A stretch of 9,434 nucleotides of DNA. It comes from Campylobacter sp. UBA1713 (GTDB taxonomy: Bacteria > Campylobacterota > Campylobacteria > Campylobacterales > Campylobacteraceae). How positions within the stretch are numbered: the first letter of the stretch is position 1; each line of letters begins with the position of its first letter. Below are positions 1 through 6,532 of the stretch, piece by piece. The notes below the pieces were generated by a model. It saw only the letters and a program-made list of their open reading frames with translations. It did no database searches and was not told the DNA's origin. A program made the translations under genes and the position numbers. The stretch spans positions 1-9,434 of the forward strand of contig DCIZ01000108.1 in assembly GCA_002317305.1 (NCBI GenBank). The letters are read 5' to 3'.

Positions 1-44
1 GGTTTTTAGAGATGCCCTAAATTCAAATCGAAAAAGGAAAAAAA

Positions 45-1041
45 ATGAACTCAAATTTACCAAAACTAGCACTTGTTGTGCCGTGTTACAATGAAGAGGC
101 GTGCATAGAAGCAAGCTTTGAGGCACTAAAAAACAAATTTAAAGAGATGATGGAGTCTTCGCTCATTAGCCGTGAAAGCTTTTTGTGTTTTGTCGATGAC
201 GGCAGTCGTGACAGGACTTTTGAGCTACTTAGCACACTGGTAGCAAATGAGTCGGGGGGGGGTCAGCGCTTGTGTTGTAAAACTAGCAAAAAACGCAGGA
301 CACCAAAACGCACTCATAGCTGGGCTTGACTACGTCAAAGAGAAGTGCGACTGCAGCATTAGCATAGACGCAGACCTACAAGACGACGTGGGCGTGCTGG
401 GCGAATTTGTCGCCAAATTTAACGAAGGGTGCGAAGTGGTCTTTGGCGTGCGAAATAGCCGCAAAACCGACACATTTTTCAAACGCTCAACAGCGCAAGG
501 CTTTTACAAATTCATGGAGCTACTCGGCGTAAAAGTGGTCTATAACCACGCAGACTTTCGGCTACTCTCGCGGCGTGCTACGCAAAATTTGCTAGAATTC
601 AAAGAGCGAAATCTCTTTTTAAGAGCACTCGCCACACAGCTGGGGCTAAAAACTGCAAATGTCTTTTACAGCAGAGCAGAACGCATCGCTGGCGAGTCAA
701 AATACCCGCTAAAAAAGATGCTTGATTTTGCGTGGGACGGCATCACAAGCTTTAGCATCTCGCCACTTAGGCTACTCTCTGTGCTAGGGTTTTGCTTTTT
801 TTTGTTAAGCGTTTTGCTCGGTGGCTGGGTCATAGGTGTAAAACTTTTTAGCGAAGAGGCGGTGCGTGGCTGGGCGACTACGGCGACTTTGACGACATTT
901 TTTGGCGGCATTCAGCTACTAAGTCTCGGTGTAATAGGCGAATACATAGGCAAAATTTACAAAGAGGTCAAAGGTCGCCCTCGCTTTTTTGTGGAAAAAG
1001 TCGTGGAGAGCGGCAGTGAAAGTGGCAGTAAGAGAGAGTAA
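45..1041 (+). CDS. GtrB/DPM1-like family 2 glycosyltransferase, frame broken at a G9 tract (phase OFF)
   Basis: Family 2 glycosyltransferase of the GtrB/DPM1 type, expected to transfer a sugar from a nucleotide sugar to undecaprenyl phosphate at the inner face of the cytoplasmic membrane. The start at 45 has a good Shine-Dalgarno sequence (AAGGA, 34-38). As sequenced, frame is lost at the G run 254-262: the upstream frame stops at 327-329 (94 aa), and the rest of the protein is open in another frame to the stop at 1039-1041. Removing one G gives a continuous 331-residue protein, the usual length for the family. Restored numbering: VPCYNEE 12-18, FVDDGSRD 49-56, the DADLQDD metal/donor motif 108-114, ADFRLLSR 169-176, GESKY 216-220, then two membrane helices (about 240-265 and 280-298). 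An internal ATG at 247 has no Shine-Dalgarno sequence and would lack the nucleotide-binding half. The sugar cannot be told from sequence. Confidence 0.9.
254..262 (+). repeat. Homopolymeric G9 contingency tract inside the glycosyltransferase
   Basis: Nine consecutive G at codons 70-73 of the first frame. With G8 (or G11) the two halves of the glycosyltransferase join as ...NESGG-VSACVV.... With G9 the frame ends at 329, and with G10 it ends at a TAA within about six codons of the tract. Intragenic poly-G tracts that slip during replication are a well-known phase-variation mechanism in Campylobacter surface-glycan genes. A homopolymer sequencing error would look the same in one read set. Confidence 0.88.
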
Positions 1042-1116
1042 AGAAAAACAAAAACCACTTAAGCCCAAATTTATCTAAATTTGGTTACACTAATTAAAAC
1101 AAATTTTCAACAAAAC

Positions 1117-1128
1117 GGAGATAAAATG
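1117..1128 (+). promoter_or_regulatory. Shine-Dalgarno GGAG and ATG that fix the true start of the GT-C-like gene
   Basis: GGAG at 1117-1120 lies five bases before ATG 1126-1128. The reading frame from this ATG runs straight into the AG repeat and stops at TAG 1189-1191 after 21 codons, while the large downstream frame is already open through and before the repeat. This is the only well-placed ribosome binding site for the large gene; the TTG at 1238 has none and would cut its first membrane helix. Confidence 0.75.
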
Positions 1129-3412
1129 CAAACAGACATCACAAACAGTTTACAACAAAACATACAAAACGAGAGAGAGAGAGAGTTGTAGCCACTTCGC
1201 AACTTCGCTCATTTTAGCCTTTCTCTTTTCGCTACTTTTGTTTCTTTTTAACACAGATATTTTTGTAAAAAAAGACTCAAGACCCACTTGGCAGAGCGAC
1301 ACTGCTAGAATCGACATCGTGCCTACGACTGGCAACCTAAACATAACAGGCTTTACACAAAGCCAACCAGCATGGCTAAAAAAAGGCGAATCGCAAGGCA
1401 GCACGCTCTCATTTGCCTACGGCGTGCGTAATACGCATTATAAAATTCGCATCGTGCCAAATTTCAAAAACGAGACAGGCGACCTCACACTTCGCTTCAT
1501 GGGCAAATACGTAAAAGAAAAAAACAAAGTCGTTCCCGCTTTTGCCCAATACAAAGGCGTTTTGCTAAACGGCACAAACATTCTCAACAAAGCAAAAGTT
1601 TGGCACAACGAACCATACGCATATACACTTAAAAACATAAAAAACGGCGAAGTGCTAAATTTGGAATTTGATGTTAGAAAGCCTCTTAAAGCTAGCGACT
1701 TTATGCTTTACAAACTAGCCCTCATCTTCACTTTGCTCGCTCTCTTTGGCATAGCGTGGAGTAAACTAAACCTAACGCAAAAGCTAACAAAAAGCAAATT
1801 TAACGCCACAGACTTGCCACGCCTACTCTACCAACGCTACAAAAGCATAGACGAGCTATATCGCCACACATTTTGGGTGCTCTTTGTCGCAAACGCCATA
1901 GTCTTTGGCTACATCACCATTCACTTTTTGTGGGGCAACCACGACTGGGGCTTCATCATAAACGGCGTAGCCACGCACACGCAAACTTTTCAGGGCAGAT
2001 ACGCCGCGCACATTTTGGGTTCTTTGCTGTTAGGCGGGAAAATTTTGCCATTTGCAAACCACTTGCTGGGCTTTGTCGGTTTAGCGTTTAGCGCCATTTT
2101 GGCGTGCATTTACCTAAAACTCACACGCTCAAAGGCAAATTTCATACTTGTCGGGCTGCTCATCACGCTTTGTCCGCTCACGCTTACGCGTTTTTACTAC
2201 CTCTTTGAAGTGCCAAATTTCTACATCATCTCCGCACTCACCATTTCTGGCTTGATCCTCAGCGAAAAGCTTTACACGCTAAATTTGACTACGCCGAAAA
2301 AGCTCGCACTCGTCGTTTTAAGCATATTTCTCATACACCTTAGCATGGCGGGCTACTCGGCTATGATAGTCCTCATCGCCGTTTTGCTATGCGGGCGACT
2401 TTTGGTAGAAAGCTTGCATTATGACGGCACAAATTTCAAAGCGTGTTTTTTCAAATTTAAATTTAGCATATTTTGCTCTTTTGCCGCTGTAGTTCTCTAC
2501 AAACTCATCTGCGTGGTGCTAAAAAAAGCGGGCATCGTGAAGGACTTCTACAACAACCAGCAGTTTCCACTCTCCGAGATGCCTTACCACGTGGTAAAGT
2601 CGGTCAAATGGGCGTTTCAAACGCTTTTTAACTATGACTTTGCCTTTCACCCAAACTTCATAACACTCTGTTTTACAGGCTTGCTCGCCGTGTGGTTTGT
2701 CTTTTTTGTAACGAGCAAACGTGCGTTTCGTGCAAAAATTTTGACACTCTTTTTGCTCTTTTGCCTCATAGCTTCTACCCAGCTACCAAACATGATAGCA
2801 AGCAACGCTGTTACACCTAGGATAGACGTCTTTTCGTTGCCATATTTTCGTGCCATCATCGTCATTTTGGTTTTGGGACTAAATTTGAATTTTGTGCGAA
2901 ATGCGACTTTTGTGGCGGGCAGCGTGCTCGTGTGGGTGTGTAGTTTAAACAGCCTTGAGTGGCAGAAAGTGCTGGAATTTGAACACAACACGTGGCGAAT
3001 GGAGGTAAATAGCGTTTTAACGAGAATCGAAAATAACAAAGAGTTTAAAAAGGGAAATGGGTATGATTTTGTGATGTTGAGTGTGTCAAATACGCCGTTT
3101 GATAGATTTAAATCAAATTTGCAACTTCCATATAAATCAGATGGAAGTGGATTAACAACTTACAAATATCCGATAGACTCAGGTTTCAACCCACTCATCT
3201 CTGCGTGGTTTTACGCAAACGATAGAGTCAAATTTAAACACAGGATAAATTTAAGAAATGCAGAAAAAGCGACCCAAATCGCCACACGGCTCAAAAAAGC
3301 CGGCATTTTAGACAAAATAAAAGTCGGTGAAGTGGTAGTTTTTGAAGACATCATCGTGTGGTCAAAGGAAAAATCGCAACTAGACCAGTTTAAAAACCTG
3401 GCAAAAAAATGA
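1126..3412 (+). CDS. Large polytopic membrane glycosyltransferase-like protein (GtrII/GT-C type), frame broken at (AG)7 (phase OFF)
   Basis: One extra AG unit in the repeat at 1171-1185 joins the start at 1126 to the long open frame and gives a 762-residue protein. Restored numbering: a short charged cytoplasmic start (1-24), a first membrane helix (about 25-42) that lies exactly between the repeat and the long frame, a soluble, probably periplasmic domain (about 45-190), then many membrane helices from about residue 193 to 610, and a C-terminal soluble domain (about 610-762). The segment GNHDWGF followed by FQGRYAAHIL, after the third helix, resembles the acidic first loop and GR motif of GtrII-type GT-C transferases, which move a lipid-linked sugar onto a surface polysaccharide in the periplasm. 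The preceding GtrB-like gene supports this role. A Wzy-like polymerase or another GT-C enzyme is possible. The membrane topology is clear; the exact family is inferred. Confidence 0.78.
1171..1185 (+). repeat. Dinucleotide contingency tract, seven GA units plus G
   Basis: A 15-base run of alternating G and A, encoding ERERE, 45 bases after the start ATG. With seven units translation ends at TAG 1189-1191. With six it ends at a TAG after about fourteen further codons. With eight (or five) it enters the 724-codon frame. This one-in-three behaviour, next to a proper ribosome binding site and before a membrane helix, is what a translational phase switch looks like. Confidence 0.85.
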
Positions 3413-3422
3413 CAAAACAGAC

Positions 3423-3438
3423 GCAAATTTAAATTTGC
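3423..3438. repeat. 16-bp perfect palindrome between convergent genes
   Basis: GCAAATTTAAATTTGC is a perfect palindrome 10 bases after the stop of the GT-C-like gene. It is built from two facing copies of the AAATTTG word that is abundant throughout the window. It has no loop and no T run behind it, so it is a poor classical terminator. Confidence 0.6.
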
Positions 3439-3462
3439 CAAACATCAAAAATGCAAAAACAA

Positions 3463-3514
3463 AACGCCGTCATTCGTAAGGGTGGCAAAGAGCTGACTGA
3501 AGAGTGACGGCGTT
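3463..3514. repeat. Short copy (copy D) of the dispersed palindromic repeat; hairpin between convergent genes
   Basis: AACGCCGTCATTC (3463-3475) pairs with GAGTGACGGCGTT (3502-3514): 13 pairs with one G-T wobble and a 26-base loop. CGCCGTCATTCGTAAG is identical to 6106-6121, and the right side continues as GGTTTGACGATTC, close to the matching outer edge at 6473-6487. It therefore reads as an internally deleted copy of the large element at 6106-6472. A further AACGCCGTC at 3543-3551 can pair with GACGGCGTT (3506-3514), giving an alternative hairpin. It could serve as a bidirectional terminator, but no T run follows. Confidence 0.7.
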
Positions 3515-3567
3515 GGTTTGACGATTCACCGTTTTTCCATTTAACGCCGTCTGAGTTTTAGACAAAT

Positions 3568-5325
3568 TTAAGCCTTAACAGCACTAGAATCTGAATTTGT
3601 AGCACCAGCACCAGAAACCGAATTTACAACACTAGACGAATCGCTAGAACTAGAATCGTTAGCAGAAACACCGCCAGCCGCACCAGAGCTACCCTCCTCG
3701 CTACTCATCGTCTTTTTCCTCTCTCTCAACGCCTCGACTACCAGCACACGAGCGACCGCTTTTTCATCACTCACAAGGTGGAAATTCTCACCCAAATTCT
3801 CATAAAGCTCTTGCGCTTCGTTGCCTTTGTAGTGAATCATGACGTCCTTTTTAAAGCCCACATTTTGCAAAACATTTGCGATGGTAAGGTTACGATGCTC
3901 ATTTCCCAAAGCCAAAATGATGGCAGTTGCGTGCTGAAAAAATGCCCGTTGCAAATTTGCCTCTTGTGTCGCGTCCGCATAAAATATAGGCTCGCCCGCC
4001 GCGCGCCCCTCTTCAACGAGGTTTATGTTTTTTTCCAAAATGACGTAACTCACCGCTTGCGGAACGGCTTTTATCTTTGAGATGACCTCTTTACCCAGCG
4101 TGCCATAACCACAGATGATGATGTGATTCTCTAGCGGTTTTTCGCCAGTAAGTAGCTCATATTTGCTCGTGTCTATCTTCTCCACCACTTCGCCAAATTT
4201 GCTTATGTAACGCAAAATGAACGGCGTGAGAATCATAGAGAGCACAGTTACTGCGCTAAAAATTTGCACGAAAAACGAATTTACATATCTGTTTGCCGAG
4301 AGAATCGTAAATACAGCAAGCGCAAATTCGCCTATCTGACAAACGCTGAGCGCCGTTTTTATGGCGTTTTTCTTTGTGTTTTTAAAGCACAAAATGAGAT
4401 AAACGATGCCTATTTTGATGAGCAAAATGGCGACCAAAATAGAGAGAATCAAGACCCAGTTTTTGGCGATGACAGCAAAGTCTATCTGCAAACCGACCGT
4501 TACAAAGAAAAAACCGAGCAAGATGTCACGAAACGGAATCAAGTCGGCTTCTATCTTGTGGTTAAATTCGCTTCCAGCCAAAATCATGCCCGCTATAAAC
4601 GCGCCCAGCGTGTAGCTAAAGCCCAGCAAATGCGCCAAAAAGCTAGCACCGATGACGATGAAAAATATAGTCGCTATGAAAATTTCTTGCGAATTTGTCC
4701 CTATGACCCAACGCAAAATTCGGCTCAAAACAAAGTGCCCTATTAGGTAGAGTGCGGCGATGATGACGACAAACGAGATGGCAGTTTTTAGCAAAATTTC
4801 GCCGATGCTTTTGTCGCCTGCGCCGATGATGTCTATGGCTAAAAGCAGTCCGATGACAGCGATGTCTTGAAAAAGCAAAATTCCCAGTGCCTTTCTGCCG
4901 TAAGTTTGCGAAATTTGCCCGTTGTCATTTAGGACTTTTAGGACTATGGCAGTCGAGCTAAACGAGAGCGAAACGCCTATAACGCAACTGACGTTAAACG
5001 GAAAACCAAAAAAGTAGTAGAGGACAAAACCGCCACAAAAACCAGTGAGCAAGACCTGCAAACCGCCGTTTACAAAGACCGCCGTTTTCATGCTCAGTAG
5101 GTGCTTGACACTAAACTCAAGACCTATGGTAAACATGAGAAAAACCACGCCAAATTCGGCTATCTCGGACGTTACGTGGTTGCCTTGGACGTTAAACGCA
5201 TATGCCAAAACAGCACCCGTGCTAATGTAGCCGATGATGGTCGGCAGCCCTATCTTGTTAAAGATGAGGTTTAGCACGATGCTAAGCGCGATGGCAGTTA
5301 CAAAAAGAGCCAGAAAATCGTTCAT
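3568..5325 (-). CDS. CPA2 monovalent cation:proton antiporter with RCK-N domain (KefB-like)
   Basis: Integral membrane cation/proton antiporter of the CPA2 family, expected to exchange K+ or Na+ for H+ across the inner membrane for pH and ion control. Residues 1-375 form the hydrophobic exchanger domain of about 12 helices, with FLMFTIGLEFS (62-72) and the buried acidic site in LFQDIAV (D154). A linker leads to an RCK-N/TrkA-N Rossmann domain (about 399-530): IIICGYGTLGKEV (402-414) is the dinucleotide-binding GxGxxG, followed by acidic E431 and by ADATQEANL (450-458). An RCK-C domain is not seen. The last 49 residues (537-585) are a Ser/Gly/Ala/Asp-rich low-complexity tail that is unusual for the family. 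The start ATG (5323-5325) has AAAGG seven bases upstream. The gene stands alone, convergent with the glycan module and flanked by repeat copies D and A. Substrate and ligand cannot be set from sequence, so no symbol is given. Confidence 0.92.
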   Translation of the reverse strand: MNDFLALFVTAIALSIVLNLIFNKIGLPTIIGYISTGAVLAYAFNVQGNHVTSEIAEFGVVFLMFTIGLEFSVKHLLSMKTAVFVNGGLQVLLTGFCGGFVLYYFFGFPFNVSCVIGVSLSFSSTAIVLKVLNDNGQISQTYGRKALGILLFQDIAVIGLLLAIDIIGAGDKSIGEILLKTAISFVVIIAALYLIGHFVLSRILRWVIGTNSQEIFIATIFFIVIGASFLAHLLGFSYTLGAFIAGMILAGSEFNHKIEADLIPFRDILLGFFFVTVGLQIDFAVIAKNWVLILSILVAILLIKIGIVYLILCFKNTKKNAIKTALSVCQIGEFALAVFTILSANRYVNSFFVQIFSAVTVLSMILTPFILRYISKFGEVVEKIDTSKYELLTGEKPLENHIIICGYGTLGKEVISKIKAVPQAVSYVILEKNINLVEEGRAAGEPIFYADATQEANLQRAFFQHATAIILALGNEHRNLTIANVLQNVGFKKDVMIHYKGNEAQELYENLGENFHLVSDEKAVARVLVVEALRERKKTMSSEEGSSGAAGGVSANDSSSSDSSSVVNSVSGAGATNSDSSAVKA

Positions 5326-5397
5326 GCAAAGACCTTTCGTGTGAAAATAGACCTGTTCTTATCTATGCAGGCTATGTCGGTACTACTTGTTGTGGGT

Positions 5398-5532
5398 AAA
5401 GCAAAAAAAGGGGTCGCAGGGGCGCTGTCCACCGTCCCACCGTCTCGCCGCCGTTTTTCTTTGAGATTTATCGAAAAAGAAAAACGGCGGCGAGACTATA
5501 AAAAGCGTTAGCTTTTTACTAAAATTTGCTTT
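5398..5532 (+). repeat. Dispersed palindromic repeat, copy A
   Basis: The core GGGGTCGCAGGGGC (5410-5423) is followed by a 20-bp perfect stem, TCTCGCCGCCGTTTTTCTTT (5443-5462) with its complement at 5476-5495, and then by a small hairpin AAAAAGC-GTTA-GCTTTTT at about 5499-5517. The copy is bracketed by AAAGCAAA (5398-5405) and TTTGCTTT (5525-5532). The first small hairpin seen in copies B and C is degraded here. It lies 73 bases upstream of the antiporter start and could separate that gene from what lies beyond. Confidence 0.85.
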
Positions 5533-5731
5533 GTCTAAAATTTTGGCATCAACACAAACACAGACTAGATAGCAAACAAATGTAGAAAAAACTAAATTTA
5601 TTTTATGCAAAATTTGCTTAAAAGTAAATTTAAATTTGGTGTTTTTAAGAGTTTTTTAGCGGTTTTTTATTTGCGGTTTTTTTGGTGAATTTTTGGGCAT
5701 TTTTTGGGCTAAATTTGTGGCGAAAAAGTGG

Positions 5732-5737
5732 TAAAAT
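5732..5737 (+). promoter_or_regulatory. Possible sigma70-type promoter, -10 TAAAAT behind T-rich DNA
   Basis: TAAAAT at 5732-5737 is preceded by regularly spaced T runs (5641-5706), the arrangement seen in Campylobacter promoters that lack a clear -35 box. It would start an RNA near 5744 that enters the inverted-repeat segment 5753-5862. No protein gene follows on this strand. Confidence 0.35.
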
Positions 5738-5743
5738 TTGTCA

Positions 5744-5866
5744 AAAAAAGCAAAAACCAAAGAGCTCGGTCCCACAAGCTCAGTGGTTGGTTTTCTGCAT
5801 ACAGGTAAAAAAACTAGTTTTGACAGTGCAACTCAAAAGTCTTAACTTAGTTTAAGTGGGACTTCG
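5744..5866 (+). ncRNA. Candidate structured RNA of unknown type
   Basis: Several complementary segments are packed here. AAAACCAA (5753-5760) pairs with TTGGTTTT (5787-5794), enclosing CCAC-AAGCTCA-GTGG (5772-5786). GTCCCAC (5769-5775) can instead pair with GTGGGAC (5856-5862), and CTTAA (5841-5845) with TTAAG (5852-5856). These pairings compete, which could mean alternative folds. On the minus strand the first stem followed by a T run would look like a terminator, so the orientation is open. I do not recognise it as tmRNA, SRP RNA, RNase P RNA or a tRNA; 6S RNA cannot be excluded. Confidence 0.25.
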
Positions 5867-5867
5867 C

Positions 5868-5873
5868 TATAAT
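5868..5873 (+). promoter_or_regulatory. Possible -10 box TATAAT
   Basis: A perfect TATAAT with TTCGC just upstream, similar to an extended -10. A TTGACA-like sequence (5819-5824) is too far away to act as its -35. A transcript would start near 5880 and enter the hairpin at 5899-5939, with no protein gene behind it. Confidence 0.35.
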
Positions 5874-5898
5874 AAAACGATTGTTTGAAAAGATGAGT

Positions 5899-5939
5899 GT
5901 TGCGCCTTAAAGAGATAAAATCTCTCGAATCAGCGCAAC
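5899..5939 (+). other. Two-stage stem-loop GTTGCGC...GCGCAAC
   Basis: The outer stem GTTGCGC (5899-5905) / GCGCAAC (5933-5939) encloses an inner stem AGAGAT-AAA-ATCTCT (5911-5925). No T run follows, so it is not a classical terminator. Being 20 bases or so behind a TATAAT box, it could be the 5' part of a small RNA. Confidence 0.4.
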
Positions 5940-6105
5940 TACCTCACGTAGAACTCTGACGATTCGTCTCAACAACTCTAGAAATTGCTTCAACTTCTCC
6001 ATCTTCGCCACCTACCTTTCTCCAAAGCGGTAACCATGCATGCGAGTTTTGATTCTACTGAATTTTTACTTAAATTTGAATTTGTCAAAAGAAAAAGCAA
6101 AAAAC

Positions 6106-6472
6106 CGCCGTCATTCGTAAGCGAGGCGAAGCCGACCGAAGAATCCCCTGCCTGGCGAGCGAATAGAATCTCACAAATTCACGAAAAAGCGAATTTATGC
6201 AAATTCCGTTTTCCGTTTTCTGCACTCCGTTTTCCGTATTGGGGTCGCAGGGGCAAAGCCCCCGTCCGCCCCGTCCCTCGCCACGTTTTCTTTGAGCTTT
6301 TAGCGAAAAGAAAACGTGGCGAGGGACTACAAAAAAAAGCGATAGCTTTTTTACCTATCGGAAAACAGAAAACGAAATTTGCATAAATTCGCTTTTTCGT
6401 GAATTTAACGACTCTATTCGCTAAAATTTCAGGGGATTCTTCGGTCGCATTCGCTCCATCAGAATGACGGCG
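6106..6472. repeat. 367-bp nested palindromic element (copy B of the dispersed repeat)
   Basis: The ends are CGCCGTCATTC (6106-6116) and its exact complement (6462-6472). Moving inward, these arms face each other: 6133-6150 with 6430-6447 (18 bp perfect), 6158-6167 with 6413-6422 (10 bp perfect), and 6176-6220 with 6361-6405 (43 of 45). The centre holds GGGGTCGCAGGGGC (6241-6254), a small GGGGC-AAA-GCCCC hairpin, a 19-bp perfect stem (6275-6293 with 6307-6325), and AAAAAAGC-GATA-GCTTTTTT (about 6333-6352). The symmetry may reach further out, since GATTCTACTGAAT (6051-6063) matches the complement of 6484-6496 in 12 of 13 bases. It codes for nothing credible. It reads as a non-autonomous, MITE-like or palindromic repeat. 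Confidence 0.88.
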
Positions 6473-6481
6473 TTTGTTTAA

Positions 6482-6530
6482 CGATTCTGTAGAATCGCAA
6501 ATTCCGCACTCCACACTCCGCACTCCTCAC
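6482..6530. repeat. Repeat edge with CCGCACTCC words, inverted match to 9255-9292
   Basis: CGATTCTGTAGAATCG (6482-6497) is a short hairpin; it is followed by CGCAAATTCCGCACTCC and further CACTCC words up to three bases before the clpB stop codon. The reverse complement of 9255-9292, on the other side of clpB, reads almost the same. The element edges thus flank clpB in opposite orientation. Confidence 0.65.
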
Positions 6531-6532
6531 CA

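Larger units (their letters stand above)
5533..6050. other. Gene-free stretch with promoter-like and hairpin signals
   Basis: I see no convincing protein gene here on either strand. The left half (5600-5745) is rich in T runs and AAATTT words. The right half carries two -10-like boxes and several short inverted repeats, listed separately. 5941-6050 is pyrimidine-rich and holds nothing I recognise. Confidence 0.6.

Noticed and set aside
1..20. Tail of an upstream gene ending at TAA 18-20
   Set aside because: Only a few codons are visible, too few to support any gene.
1065..1084. CCAAATTT-ATCT-AAATTTGG hairpin between the two glycan genes as a terminator
   Set aside because: It is A/T-rich and has no T run behind it, it lies between genes that look co-transcribed, and it is made of the very common AAATTTG word.
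1238..1240. TTG at 1238 as the start of the large membrane protein
   Set aside because: It has no ribosome binding site and would remove half of the first membrane helix; the frame is open upstream through the AG repeat to a well-placed ATG at 1126.
3463..3551. CRISPR-like array from repeated CGCCGTC words
   Set aside because: The words are in opposite orientations and irregularly spaced, and there are no constant repeats with variable spacers.
4264..4746. 160-codon open frame antisense to the antiporter
   Set aside because: It is a highly charged shadow frame inside a clear membrane protein gene, with no start signals.
5383..5610. 75-codon open frame on the - strand with a hydrophobic start
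   Set aside because: It begins with TTG without a ribosome binding site, and its second half is the hairpin of repeat copy A.
5769..5862. tRNA-like segment (7-bp GTCCCAC/GTGGGAC ends and AGCTCAGTGGTTGG like a D arm)
   Set aside because: No TTCRA T-loop, no proper anticodon arm and no CCA or typical discriminator region; the resemblance is limited to a few short words.
5985..6386. 133-codon open frame on the + strand
   Set aside because: It runs through the palindromic element, has no ribosome binding site and no recognisable protein features.
6179..6523. 114-codon open frame on the - strand
   Set aside because: It is the other strand of the same palindrome; its sequence simply mirrors the repeat arms.
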